Positions 7,750 to 16,194 of a DNA stretch of 64,000 nt are shown here, piece after piece. Each line of letters opens with the position of its first letter. The stretch's first letter is position 1. Under the pieces are notes generated by a model, which was not told the origin of the DNA, ran no database searches, and saw only the letters and a program-made list of their open reading frames with translations. The position numbers were made by a program, and so were the translations under genes. Source of the DNA: Actinomadura sp. 6K520. Its GTDB lineage: Bacteria > Actinomycetota > Actinomycetes > Streptosporangiales > Streptosporangiaceae. Location: assembly GCF_004349245.1 (NCBI RefSeq), contig NZ_SMLC01000002.1, positions 62,001 to 126,000 on the forward strand, in the 5' to 3' direction.

Positions 7750-9232
7750 GGGCCTGGGACGTGGTCGGTGCGCTCGTGCTCGGGGCGAACGTCGTCATCG
7801 CGCTGACCAGCGTTTCGTCACGGCCGGGAGCGGCGACCCACTGCAGTCCGATCGGGAGGCCGTTCCGGTCGGTGCCGAGCGGCTGCGTCCCGCAGGGGAG
7901 CGCGGCCAGGTTCGCCAGGACGTTGTACCGCAGATGCGCGGCGGCCATGGTCACCTCCGTTCCGCCGACCGGGACCATCCCGTCGGTGACGGCGTCCGCC
8001 GGGGGCGCGACGCAGGGCATCGTGGGCATCGCGAGGAGGTCGACGCCGGACAGCGCCGCCAGCGCTTCGCCGCGCAGGAGGTGCCGCACCCGCTGCGCCC
8101 GCACGTAGGCACCGGCGGGGACCTCCGCCGCGAGGTCGAGCATGGCGCGCACGTCGGCGCCGAACAGTTCGTCGCCGCCGGGCCCGCGCCGCTCGCGGTG
8201 GTGGTCGAGGCACTCCCCGAGGATGATCGTCATGCCCGCGGTGACGGCGGCCCAGCCGTGCGGGATCTCCACGTCGACGACCTCGCCGCCCAGGTCGCGG
8301 ACGGTGGCCAGGGCCCGCTCGACCGCCGCGCCGATGTCGGGGTCGATGGGCTCGTCCAGCGTGCCCGCCGGCACGCCGACCCGCAGCCCCCGGAACCCGG
8401 CGGGACGGGCCGCGCCGCCCGCCGGGGAGGTGATCCCCAGGGCGGCCGCCGCCAGCGCGATGTCGCCGGCGGTCGCGGCGATCAGCCCCACCCGGTCCAG
8501 CGACCAGGCGAGCGGCAGCACGCCGTCGCCGGGGAGCCGCCCGGGGGACGGGACGAACCCGGCCGTCCCGCAGTAGGCCGACGGGATCCGCACCGATCCG
8601 GCGGTGTCGCTGCCGAGGGCGAGCCGCACGTGCCCGGCGGCGACGGCCGCCGCCGAACCGCCGGACGAACCGCCCGGGATCCGCGCGGTGTCGCGCGGGT
8701 TGCGGGTCGGCGGCGTGGTGCCGCCGAACGCGTACTCGTGCGTCGCGGTCTTGCCGACGATCACCGCCCCGGCCGCGCGGAGCCGCGCGACGCAGCCGGC
8801 GTCGGCGGCCGGGACGCGCCGCCCCGGGCCGCCGAGGTGCCGGGACCCGGCGGCGGTCGGCAGCCCGGCCACGTCGATGAGGTCCTTCACCCCGACCGGA
8901 AGCCCCCGCAGCGGCCCGCGGCCGCCGTTCCGTTCCGCCTCGGCGCGGGCGCCGTCGGCGTCCACGAGCGCCCAGGCCCGGATCTCCCCGTCGGTGGCGG
9001 CGATGCGCTCCAGCGCCCGCTCGACCTCCTTGACCGGGTCGACCGGGTCGGCCGGGTCGGAATCCTGCCTGACCGGCGCGGCGGGGGCGGGCGATGAGGT
9101 GTCGCCCGGCGGGTCGCCCTGGTAGAGCGCGCCCGGCAGGCTCGCCTCCGCCAGCGCGATGCCGTAGAGCCGCTCAAGATCGGCGTGGAGGGGGCCGCCC
9201 GAGAGGGGAGCCCCGGTCCCCGCGCCCATCAC
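7739..9232 (-). CDS. amidase-signature family hydrolase
   Basis: 497 aa. The Lys-cisSer-Ser triad of the amidase-signature family is visible: Lys in GVKDLIDVAG, Ser in the SDTAGSVRIP segment and the nucleophile region GGSSGGSAAAVAAGHVRLALGSD. The family hydrolyses amide bonds of aliphatic, aromatic or ureido compounds in the cytoplasm. The start is GTG 9232 or the adjacent ATG 9229, overlapping the livF stop. Its place between the Liv transporter genes and an acyl-CoA dehydrogenase suggests that the imported compound is an amide (or a urea/carbamate), cut here to a carboxylic acid that enters beta-oxidation. It could instead be an amidotransferase-like protein, but there are no GatB/C partners. 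Confidence 0.9.
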   Translation of the reverse strand: MMGAGTGAPLSGGPLHADLERLYGIALAEASLPGALYQGDPPGDTSSPAPAAPVRQDSDPADPVDPVKEVERALERIAATDGEIRAWALVDADGARAEAERNGGRGPLRGLPVGVKDLIDVAGLPTAAGSRHLGGPGRRVPAADAGCVARLRAAGAVIVGKTATHEYAFGGTTPPTRNPRDTARIPGGSSGGSAAAVAAGHVRLALGSDTAGSVRIPSAYCGTAGFVPSPGRLPGDGVLPLAWSLDRVGLIAATAGDIALAAAALGITSPAGGAARPAGFRGLRVGVPAGTLDEPIDPDIGAAVERALATVRDLGGEVVDVEIPHGWAAVTAGMTIILGECLDHHRERRGPGGDELFGADVRAMLDLAAEVPAGAYVRAQRVRHLLRGEALAALSGVDLLAMPTMPCVAPPADAVTDGMVPVGGTEVTMAAAHLRYNVLANLAALPCGTQPLGTDRNGLPIGLQWVAAPGRDETLVSAMTTFAPSTSAPTTSQAHVR

Positions 9233-9957
9233 GCCCCCAGGTAGGCGGAACGGACCACTTCGTCCCTGGTCAGCTCCTCGATGTTCCCCTCGACCACCAC
9301 CTCGCCCTGCCGCAGCAGGTACCCGCGGTCGGCCAGCTCGAAGGCGAGCGGCGCGTTCTGCTCGATGAGCAGGATCGACAGCCCGCCCTTGCGCAGCGCC
9401 GCGAGTGCGTCGAACACCTCGCCGGTGATCTTGGGGGAGAGGCCCATGGACGGCTCGTCCAGGATCAGGATCTCCGGCTCGGCCATCAGCGCGCGGCCCA
9501 CCGCGACCATCTGCTGCTCCCCGCCGGACATCGTCGACGTCTCCTGGCCGGCGCGCTTGCGCAGCACCGGGAACAGGTCCATGACCTTCTCCAGGCGCTC
9601 CTCGACCACCGCCTTCGGCACCTTGCCGTGGTAGCAGCCGAGCTCCAGGTTCGTCTGGACGGTCTGCTCCACGAACAGGTGCCGGCCCTCCAGGACGCTG
9701 CCGATGCCCCGCGCGACCGCCTCGTGCGGCTGGCGCGGCATCGGCTCGCCGTTCACCCGGACCGTGCCCCCGGCCGGGCGGTACAGACCGCCCGCCAGCC
9801 GCGCGAGCGTCGTCTTGCCCGCGCCGTTCGGCCCGATGACGCAGACCGCCTCGCCGCGGCGCACGTGCAGGTCCACGCCCTTCAGCGCGCTGATCGCCCC
9901 GTACCGGTAGACGACGCCGCGCAGTTCGAGCAGCGGGCCGTCCTGCGCCTGTGCCAT
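9229..9957 (-). CDS. livF: branched-chain-amino-acid/amide-type ABC transporter ATPase LivF
   Basis: 242 aa. Walker A GPNGAGKTT near residue 43, signature MSGGEQQM near residue 143, Walker B ILILDEPSMG, and the LivF-type ending. It powers uptake together with LivG, LivH and LivM. Its start shares a base with the livG stop (TGATG) and its stop overlaps the amidase start, so translation is coupled along the operon. Liv-type systems also carry urea, amides and aromatic acids, and the neighbouring amidase points to such a ligand rather than leucine (inference). Confidence 0.95.
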   Translation of the reverse strand: MAQAQDGPLLELRGVVYRYGAISALKGVDLHVRRGEAVCVIGPNGAGKTTLARLAGGLYRPAGGTVRVNGEPMPRQPHEAVARGIGSVLEGRHLFVEQTVQTNLELGCYHGKVPKAVVEERLEKVMDLFPVLRKRAGQETSTMSGGEQQMVAVGRALMAEPEILILDEPSMGLSPKITGEVFDALAALRKGGLSILLIEQNAPLAFELADRGYLLRQGEVVVEGNIEELTRDEVVRSAYLGA

Positions 9958-10730
9958 CAGTCCTCCTCGCCCGTGGGAACGGGGGCGCCGACGTCCGCCG
10001 CCCGGTGGTGCCGGCCGCCCAGGTACGCCTCCAGGACGGCGGGGTCCTGGGTGACCTCGTCCGGCGTGCCGCGGGCGATGACCTTCCCGAAGTCGAGCAC
10101 CGTGCAGTTCTGGCAGACCGCGTGCACGAGGTCCATGTGGTGCTCGACGAGGATGACCGTGACCCCCGAGTCGCGCATCTCGCGCAGCATGTCCGCGAGG
10201 TCGCCGCGCTCCTGCGGGCTGAGCCCGGCGGCGGGCTCGTCCAGCAGGACCACCGCCGGGTCGGCCACCATCACCCGGGCGAGCTCCACCCGCCGCTGCA
10301 GCCCGTACGACAGTGCCGCGCCCGGCTCGCCGGCCAGCCCGTCCAGCGACAGCCGGCCGAGCACCTCCTCGACCCGCTCCCTGGCCTGCGCCGGGGCGGC
10401 CGTCGTCCGCGCCGCGACCATCAGGTTCTCCCGGACCGACATGCTGCCGAACAGCCGGACGGTCTGGAACGTCCGCACCAGCCGCGCCCGCTTCACCAGC
10501 CGGTGGCTCGGCCAGCGCGTCACGTCCTCGCCGCCGATGAGCACCGAGCCGCCGGACGGACGCTGCAGCCCGCTCAGCACGTTCAGCAGCGTCGTCTTCC
10601 CGGCGCCGTTCGGGCCGATGATCCCGTGGATCTCGCCCCTGGCGGCGGTGAAGCTCACGTCCGAGACGGCCGTCAGCCCGCCGAAGCGCTGGGTGACGCC
10701 GCGCGCCTCCGCGGTTCCCGGAGTCCTCAC
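9957..10730 (-). CDS. livG: ABC transporter ATPase LivG
   Basis: 257 aa from GTG 10730, which overlaps the livM stop (GTGA). Upstream in-frame codons belong to the livM region in another frame. Walker A GPNGAGKTT, the longer Q-loop typical of LivG, signature LSYGLQRRVE and Walker B VVLLDEPAAG are all intact. It forms the ATPase heterodimer with LivF under the LivHM channel. Confidence 0.95.
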   Translation of the reverse strand: MRTPGTAEARGVTQRFGGLTAVSDVSFTAARGEIHGIIGPNGAGKTTLLNVLSGLQRPSGGSVLIGGEDVTRWPSHRLVKRARLVRTFQTVRLFGSMSVRENLMVAARTTAAPAQARERVEEVLGRLSLDGLAGEPGAALSYGLQRRVELARVMVADPAVVLLDEPAAGLSPQERGDLADMLREMRDSGVTVILVEHHMDLVHAVCQNCTVLDFGKVIARGTPDEVTQDPAVLEAYLGGRHHRAADVGAPVPTGEED

Positions 10731-11737
10731 TTCGACACCTCCGTGATCGTCGCCCCCGAGCCGGGCCCGCGCCGCGCGACCCGGGCCAGCAGCGCGCGGC
10801 CGATCCGGGCCACGCCCGACAGCCCGTCCGGCAGCACGGCCATGAACACGACCACCACCACCCCGAGCACGGTCAGCGCCCAGGAGCCGCTGCCGGGCAC
10901 CTCCGCGATCAGCCAGGTCACCAGCGCCGCGCCGAACACCGCGCCGTAGATGTTGCCGAGACCGCCGAGGATCACCATGACGAACAGCTGGATCGAGATC
11001 GCCGTGGAGAACAGCGACGGGTCGATGGCGGTCTGCAGCGGGGCGTTGACGCCGCCCGCCAGCGCGCCGATCGCGGCGGAGACCGCGAAGATCTGCACCT
11101 TGCGCGCGGTGATGTTCACCCCGACCGCCCGCGCGGCGACCTCGTCGTCCCGCAGCGCCGCCAGTTCCCGGCCCATCCGGGCGGCCAGCAGCCACCGCGA
11201 CCCGAGCAGCACGAGGATCAGCGTGACCGCGACCAGCAGGTACTGGTCGCGCGGGTCCAGGAGCTTGTACCCGAAGATCTCCGGGAACGGGATCGGCGCG
11301 TACCCGTTCGCGCCGCCGAGCGGGCCCGGCAGCATCAGGAACGCGTGGATGCCGGTACCGACGGCCAGCGTCGCCATCGCGAGGTAGTGGCCGTGCAGCC
11401 GCAGCGCGATGTACCCGACGAGCACGCCGATGACCAGCGCCAGCACGACGCCGAGGACCAGCGCGGGCAGGAACGCCATCTCCCGGTCGAGCATCAGGTA
11501 GGACGTCCCGTACGCGCCGATGGCCATGAAGCCGGCCTGGCCGAGCGCGAGCTGCCCCGCGCCGCCGATGGTCAGGGTCAGCCCGACCGCGGCGATCGCC
11601 GCGACGCCGATGTTCACGCCGAGTGCCAGGTCGGTGGCGCCCGGGTTGGTGAACGCGTAGCCGAGCAGGATGACGGCGGCGACCACGGTGGGGCCCAGGT
11701 GCCGCCCGGCCCGGAGGGCGAAGGCTTTGTCAGGCAA
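10727..11737 (-). CDS. livM: ABC transporter permease LivM
   Basis: 336 aa with about nine hydrophobic segments and the LivM signature LTIGGAGQLALGQAGFMAIGAYG. It starts with TTG 11737 inside the end of livH (8-base overlap), and no better start is present. It forms the membrane channel with LivH. The C-terminus ends EVSK just before the livG GTG. Confidence 0.93.
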   Translation of the reverse strand: MPDKAFALRAGRHLGPTVVAAVILLGYAFTNPGATDLALGVNIGVAAIAAVGLTLTIGGAGQLALGQAGFMAIGAYGTSYLMLDREMAFLPALVLGVVLALVIGVLVGYIALRLHGHYLAMATLAVGTGIHAFLMLPGPLGGANGYAPIPFPEIFGYKLLDPRDQYLLVAVTLILVLLGSRWLLAARMGRELAALRDDEVAARAVGVNITARKVQIFAVSAAIGALAGGVNAPLQTAIDPSLFSTAISIQLFVMVILGGLGNIYGAVFGAALVTWLIAEVPGSGSWALTVLGVVVVVFMAVLPDGLSGVARIGRALLARVARRGPGSGATITEVSK

Positions 11738-12599
11738 GGCGCTGCCTCCTCAGGCCGAACAGGCCGTTCGGCATCACTAGCAGGACGATGATCAGGGCGA
11801 TCAGCACGATCGGGTCGACGTAGCTGTTCGGGATGACCGCGGCGAGCTCGCTCTCGATCACGCCGAGCAGCACGGCGCCCACGATGACGCCCCGCGTGCT
11901 GGCGAGCCCGCCGAGCACCGCGCCGGTGAAGCCCTTCAGGGTGAGCGCGGTACCGAGCGTCCCGCCGGCGAGGGTGATCGGCGCGACCAGCACCCCGGCG
12001 AGCGCGGCCAGCCCGAAGGCCAGCGCGAACGCGATGGCGCGCATCCGCGAGACGTTGATGCCGACGGCCTGGGCGGCGAGCGGGTCGGTCGCCGCGGCGA
12101 CCATGCCGCGGCCGACCCGGGACCGGCCGAGCAGCAGCGCGAGAGCGACCGCGACGGCGATGACCACCGCCCAGATCAGCAGGTCCTGGTAGCCGATCCG
12201 CATCTCGCCGATCTCCAGCACGCCGCGGTGGACGGGCGGGAACGGCTTGCCGTCCGGTCCCCAGACGAGGTGGCCGCCGTTGGCGAACACGAGCATGATC
12301 CCGACGGTCGCGGCGATCGTCGCGATATGCCCGTTGTTCTGCGTCGGCAGGATCACGAGCGCGTCGTAGGCGATGCCGAGCAGCAGCCCGGCGATCAGCA
12401 CGAGCAGGGCGACGAGCAGGATCGTGTCCAGGCCCTGCCTGACCAGGGTCAGGCCGAGCAGGCCACCGATGATCACCTTGTCGCCCTGGGCGAAGTCGAG
12501 CACCCCCGTCATGCGGTAGACGAGATGGAAGCCGAGGGCGACGAGCGCGTAGATGGCGCCGAGCGTGAGACCGGAGACGAGGAGGTCGATGATGCGCAC
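11730..12599 (-). CDS. livH: ABC transporter permease LivH
   Basis: 289 aa, about eight membrane segments, beginning with the classic LivH opening IDLLVSGLTLGAIYALVALG and LDFAQGDKVIIGG. The start is GTG 12599. It lies 74 bases after livK, with a strong hairpin between them that probably lowers expression of livHMGF relative to livK. Confidence 0.94.
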   Translation of the reverse strand: MRIIDLLVSGLTLGAIYALVALGFHLVYRMTGVLDFAQGDKVIIGGLLGLTLVRQGLDTILLVALLVLIAGLLLGIAYDALVILPTQNNGHIATIAATVGIMLVFANGGHLVWGPDGKPFPPVHRGVLEIGEMRIGYQDLLIWAVVIAVAVALALLLGRSRVGRGMVAAATDPLAAQAVGINVSRMRAIAFALAFGLAALAGVLVAPITLAGGTLGTALTLKGFTGAVLGGLASTRGVIVGAVLLGVIESELAAVIPNSYVDPIVLIALIIVLLVMPNGLFGLRRQRLA

Positions 12600-12624
12600 G
12601 GGCGGATTCCTTAGGGGCGAGGGC

Positions 12625-12655
12625 GGTGGCCGGGCCGTTGCCCGGCCCGGCCACC
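12625..12655 (-). terminator. intra-operon hairpin between livK and livH
   Basis: Perfect 12-bp stem (arms GGTGGCCGGGCC and GGCCCGGCCACC, plus a closing C-G pair) with a 7-base loop, placed right after the livK stop. Such stems after a binding-protein gene usually protect the 3' end or partly terminate, giving an excess of binding protein over channel (known for Liv/Opp-type operons; inferred here). Confidence 0.7.
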
Positions 12656-12673
12656 GTCATCTGCTGGTCGAGG

Positions 12674-13834
12674 TCAGCCCTGGTCCGGGACCGCGTACTC
12701 GCCGTCCTTGAACGTGACCGGCTTGAAGGCGTCGGCGTTCGGGCCGCCGCGCCACTCGGCGGTGTAGGCCAGCTTGCCGACGATGCTCTCGAAGTTCAGC
12801 GACTCGATCGCCTTGGAGAGCTCCTCGCCCGTGTACTCGGGGGCCTTCTCGATGGCCGCGGCGGTCAGCTGCACCGCCACGTAGGCGTAGGTGCTCAGCA
12901 CCGAGGGGGCCTCGCCGAACTTGGCCTTGTAGGCGTCGAGGAACTTCTTCGTCTTCTCGTCGGGGTTGCCGTAGTCGACCGCCGTCAGCGAGACGACCTT
13001 GTCGGCCGCGTTGCCTCCCGCGGTCTCCGGGATGAAGTCGGAGGAGTACGCCAGGTCGCCGACGACGAGGCCCTCGTAGCCCGTCGCGGCGACGTTCTTC
13101 AGCACCAGGGCGTCGCTGGACCCGCCGGCGCCGTAGAGGAAGATCGCGTCGGGGTCCGCGGCGGCCGCCTTGCCCGCCTGCGCGGTGAAGTCGAACTTGC
13201 CCGGGTCGAAGCCCTCGGAGTTGACGATGTCGATCCCGGCGGCCTTGGCGGCGTTGGTGACGTCGGTGTTGCCCGCCTGGCCGTACGGGTTGTTCGCCCA
13301 GATGATCGCGGCGCTCTTGGCGCCCTGCTCCTTGGCGTAGTTGACCATGGCCTCGGAGTTGGCCTTGCCCGGCAGCGGCACCTCGAAGACGTGCTTGGTG
13401 CCGTTGGCGACCTCGGGCTGCGCGACGAGGAGGATCTGCGTGACGCCGTACTGGTCGGCGAGCGGGGCCACCGCCTTGGCGTTCGCGGAGATGCCCGGCC
13501 CGAGCACGACCGGCACCTTGGTCTCGGTGGCGAGCTTCTTGAACCCGGCGGTGGTCAGGTTCACCGAGCCCTGGTCGTCCACCTCCTCCAGCTTGAGCTT
13601 GCGGCCTTTCACGCCGCCGGCGGCGTTGATCTCCTCCACGGCCAGCTTCATGCCCTTGGCCTCTTGCTGACCGACCGCGCCGAGCGCACCGGTCGTGGAG
13701 TTCACGACGCCGATGGTGTAGGTGTCGCCAGATCCATCTGATGTATCCGATCCGGACGACCCGCAGGCCGTCACGGAAACGGCCAGAGCGGTCATTACCG
13801 CGATGGCCGCGTGGCGACGCATGGCTGCTCTCAT
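12674..13834 (-). CDS. livK: branched-chain/amide-type ABC transporter substrate-binding lipoprotein
   Basis: 386 aa. A lipoprotein signal peptide ends in the lipobox VTAC with Cys at residue 24, followed by a Gly/Ser/Asp linker and a type I periplasmic-binding fold (YTIGVVNSTTGALGAVGQQ). The ATG at 13834 has GAGGAG seven bases before it. It is the first gene of the livKHMGF-amidase-acyl-CoA dehydrogenase operon and so sets the substrate of the whole unit. Operator words lie upstream (13900) and inside the linker codons (13736). The ligand is not recognisable by eye; an amide or short branched acid fits the operon. Confidence 0.92.
   Translation of the reverse strand: MRAAMRRHAAIAVMTALAVSVTACGSSGSDTSDGSGDTYTIGVVNSTTGALGAVGQQEAKGMKLAVEEINAAGGVKGRKLKLEEVDDQGSVNLTTAGFKKLATETKVPVVLGPGISANAKAVAPLADQYGVTQILLVAQPEVANGTKHVFEVPLPGKANSEAMVNYAKEQGAKSAAIIWANNPYGQAGNTDVTNAAKAAGIDIVNSEGFDPGKFDFTAQAGKAAAADPDAIFLYGAGGSSDALVLKNVAATGYEGLVVGDLAYSSDFIPETAGGNAADKVVSLTAVDYGNPDEKTKKFLDAYKAKFGEAPSVLSTYAYVAVQLTAAAIEKAPEYTGEELSKAIESLNFESIVGKLAYTAEWRGGPNADAFKPVTFKDGEYAVPDQG
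13736..13746 (-). promoter_or_regulatory. intragenic operator word ATACATCAGAT inside livK
   Basis: On the minus strand the codons of the Asp/Thr/Ser linker just after the lipobox spell the same eleven bases as the site at 3630-3640. The linker tolerates many sequences, so a functional downstream operator (roadblock) could be kept here; chance is the alternative. Confidence 0.45.
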
Positions 13835-13899
13835 TGGTGTCTCCTCGATGATCGCCTTGGTCGGGCGATGCAGGCACCCCCAGCCAAACCAGGGAGTGA

Positions 13900-13910
13900 A
13901 TACGTCAGAG
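13900..13910 (+). promoter_or_regulatory. operator variant ATACGTCAGAG upstream of livK
   Basis: Two mismatches from the ATACATCAGAC core, 66-76 bases before the livK ATG, in an A+T-rich patch. Probably the operator of the liv operon; weaker than the perfect copies. Confidence 0.5.
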
Positions 13911-14210
13911 TTTGCAGGATGGGGTCGTGTCAGGACAAGTCCCCGATGAAGCTGTTCTCGCTGGTCCGGACGGGAGAGGGTTGCTCAGGCCGGGGCGCGG
14001 AGGGGGTGCGGCGGGTTGCGGTGACGCCCGCCCCGCACCCTGCTCGGCAGGGCCCCCGGCATGGGTCGCATGTCGTGAAGGCCCTGCTCGCAAGGGATCT
14101 CGGCGGCTGTTCCGAGGTGCTCCTCCGCGGGGCCGCGGCTCCGTGCCCCGGATCGGGGGCCGGTGCGTGGCGGCTGGCTCGACCGGTGGTCGGGCGTGAA
14201 CTAGACTGTA

Positions 14211-14221
14211 ATACATCAGTC
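14211..14221 (+). promoter_or_regulatory. operator ATACATCAGTC upstream of the 14.3 kb acyl-CoA dehydrogenase
   Basis: One mismatch from the core. TAGACT (14203-14208) ends two bases earlier and has TCGACC 17 bases before it, a plausible -35/-10 pair. The site would therefore lie right at the transcription start, suited to repression. Confidence 0.6.
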
Positions 14222-14310
14222 TTTTACACCAAAGTAACATGCCGGACATCGGATTCCGGCGCTGTGCAGGGTGAACCGAGCAAGTCAGACCATCGAACGA
14301 GGAGGCCGGC

Positions 14311-15447
14311 GTGCGGCCGACACCCGAGACCCCGGCGGAGCTGTCCGAGCTGCGCGAGACCGTCCTGCGGACCTGCCGCGACTTCGGGCACGAGTACTAC
14401 GTCCGCTCGTCGGACGCGGGGGACAACGCCCGCGACCTCTGGCGCGCCCTGGGCGGCGTCGGCGCCCTCGGCGCCGGGATCCCGGAGGAGTACGGCGGGG
14501 CCGGCGCGGGCGTCGAGGCCCTGGCCGTGGTCGCCGAGGCGATCGCCGAGGCGGGGCTGCCGCTCATGCTCGTCGCGCTCTCCCCCGCCGTATGCGCGAC
14601 CATGCTCGACGGCTTCGGCACGCCCGCGCAGAAGGCCGAGTGGCTGCCGGGCCTGGCGGACGGCTCCCGCGTCCTCGGCTTCGCCATCACCGAACCCGAC
14701 GCCGGATCGAACACCCACAACCTGCGCATGCGCGCACGCCGCGACGGGGACGCCTGGGTGCTGTCAGGCCAGAAGTACTACGTCTCCCACGTCGACAACG
14801 CCGACGCGCTCCTCACCGTCGCCCGCGCCGAGGACGAGCTGAAGGTCTTCATCGTCCCGACCGACGCGCCCGGCCTCGCCAAGAGCCCCATCGAGGTCGA
14901 GATCCTGTCCCCCGAGCGCCAGTACAGCGTGTTCTACGACGATGTCCGCGTGGGCGACTCCGCGATCGTCGGGCCCGACGCCGGCATGGCCGTCCTCTAC
15001 GCGGGCCTCAACCCCGAGCGCATCATCAGCGCCGCCCTCCTGAACGGCATCGCCAGGTACGCGATCGACATCGCCGCCGGCTACGCCCGCGAGCGGACCG
15101 TCTGGAGCGTTCCCATCGGCGCGCACCAGGCCGTCTCCCACCCGCTGGCCCGCGCCGAGACGGCACTCACCGCGTCCCGCCTGCTCACGACCTCCGCGGC
15201 CCGCGCGTTCGACCGCGGCGAGACCGGCGGGGTGGCGGCGGCCATGGCGAAGCTGACCGCCTCCGAAGCCGCCTCGGCCGCGCTCGACGCCGCCATGCAG
15301 ACCCTCGGCGGCAACGGCATGTCCCGCGAGTACGGCCTGGCCACCCTGCACGGCCTGGTGCGCCTCTTCCGGATCGCCCCGGTCAGCTCCGAGATGCTGC
15401 TGAACCACGTCGCGCACAAGCGCCTGGCCCTCCCCCGCTCCTACTGA
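14311..15447 (+). CDS. acyl-CoA dehydrogenase
   Basis: 378 aa from GTG 14311 with GAGGAGG eight bases before it. The FAD-contact segment LGFAITEPDAGSNTHN lies near residue 125 and the helix-G segment LNPERIISAALLNG carries the likely catalytic Glu. The C-terminal motif reads IAPVSSEMLLNHVAH instead of the medium-chain YEGTSE. This form is common in actinomycete enzymes of branched or cyclic acyl-CoA catabolism. It is first gene of a two-gene unit with a crotonase-like protein 10 bases downstream and is preceded by the local operator. Substrate unknown. Confidence 0.88.
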   Translation: MRPTPETPAELSELRETVLRTCRDFGHEYYVRSSDAGDNARDLWRALGGVGALGAGIPEEYGGAGAGVEALAVVAEAIAEAGLPLMLVALSPAVCATMLDGFGTPAQKAEWLPGLADGSRVLGFAITEPDAGSNTHNLRMRARRDGDAWVLSGQKYYVSHVDNADALLTVARAEDELKVFIVPTDAPGLAKSPIEVEILSPERQYSVFYDDVRVGDSAIVGPDAGMAVLYAGLNPERIISAALLNGIARYAIDIAAGYARERTVWSVPIGAHQAVSHPLARAETALTASRLLTTSAARAFDRGETGGVAAAMAKLTASEAASAALDAAMQTLGGNGMSREYGLATLHGLVRLFRIAPVSSEMLLNHVAHKRLALPRSY

Positions 15448-15457
15448 TGCGCGCCTG

Positions 15458-16099
15458 ATGCGGACACGACGCGAGGGACGGCTCGTCCGGGCGACGCTGG
15501 ACCGCCCGCCGGTCAACGCACTCGACATGGCCGCCTACCGGTGGCTCACCGAGACCTGCGCCGCCATGCGCCCGGACGAGTGCCTCCTGGTCGACGCGGC
15601 CGGGCACGTCTTCAGCGCGGGACACGACCGCGGCGCGGACGCGACCGCCGGCGGCCTCACCGTCGGTGCCGCCGCGCTGACCGCCGTCCTGCGCTGCCCG
15701 GCCCCGGTGGTCGTCGCGGCGCAGGGCCCGGCGATCGGCGCCGGAGCCCTCCTGCTGGCCGCCGCCGACGTCCCGCTCATCGCCTCGGACGCCTGGCTGG
15801 AACTGCCCGAACTGGACGTGGGCGTGACGGTCGGCCACGCCGTCCTCAGCCGCCTGCTCCCGCCCGCGATGGCGAGCCGGGTTCTGCTGACCGCCGAGCG
15901 GATTCCCGCCGCGGATCTGGACACCGCCGTCCTCCGCCCGCCGGACGACCTCGCGCGGGCAGCCGAGGACGCGGCCTACACCCTCCTGGCCAAGCCCTCC
16001 GGCCTGGTCTCCCTCGCCCGCCGCAGCTGGGGCGAGCGAGAGCGGGCCGCCACCGCCTACGAGTCCGAGGTGGCCGCCTTCCAGGCCCGTCCCCGATGA
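15458..16099 (+). CDS. short crotonase-fold (enoyl-CoA hydratase-like) protein
   Basis: 213 aa, about 45 shorter than a full crotonase; the C-terminal trimerisation helices are reduced. The oxyanion-hole segment HVFSAGHDRG and the glycine loop GPAIGAGALLLAAAD are visible, but the Glu normally in the second loop is replaced by an aliphatic residue. One Glu remains in LELPELDVGVTVG. It may be an isomerase or CoA-thioester lyase rather than a hydratase. It lies in an apparent operon with the preceding acyl-CoA dehydrogenase and probably acts on its product. Confidence 0.75.
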   Translation: MRTRREGRLVRATLDRPPVNALDMAAYRWLTETCAAMRPDECLLVDAAGHVFSAGHDRGADATAGGLTVGAAALTAVLRCPAPVVVAAQGPAIGAGALLLAAADVPLIASDAWLELPELDVGVTVGHAVLSRLLPPAMASRVLLTAERIPAADLDTAVLRPPDDLARAAEDAAYTLLAKPSGLVSLARRSWGERERAATAYESEVAAFQARPR

Positions 16100-16117
16100 G
16101 ACGCATACTTCATTTAA

Positions 16118-16130
16118 TTGAATGATTCAA
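16118..16130. promoter_or_regulatory. Fur/PerR-family-like operator before the catalase gene
   Basis: TTGAATGATTCAA is a perfect 6-1-6 inverted repeat within an A+T-rich block, resembling the 7-1-7 boxes bound by Fur-type peroxide sensors (CatR/FurA), which control catalase genes in actinomycetes. It lies 64 bases before the catalase start. No fur gene is present in the window, so the regulator would act in trans. Confidence 0.6.
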
Positions 16131-16194
16131 GAAAAGCGGATAGGGTCGGGCCACCGTCGCGAGCACCCCACGCACGACTTACCAGGAGCGAGCT

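Larger units (their letters stand above)
13835..14310. other. divergent promoter region between livK and an acyl-CoA dehydrogenase gene
   Basis: 476 bases with no supported gene. It holds the operator-like words at 13900-13910 and 14211-14221 in front of the two divergent units, separated by about 300 bases of G+C-rich sequence in which I see no domain-like coding. Confidence 0.55.

Noticed and set aside
13811..14249. Possible small genes in the livK/acyl-CoA dehydrogenase gap
   Set aside because: The frames overlap operator words and show no domain, no convincing ribosome site and no codon bias.
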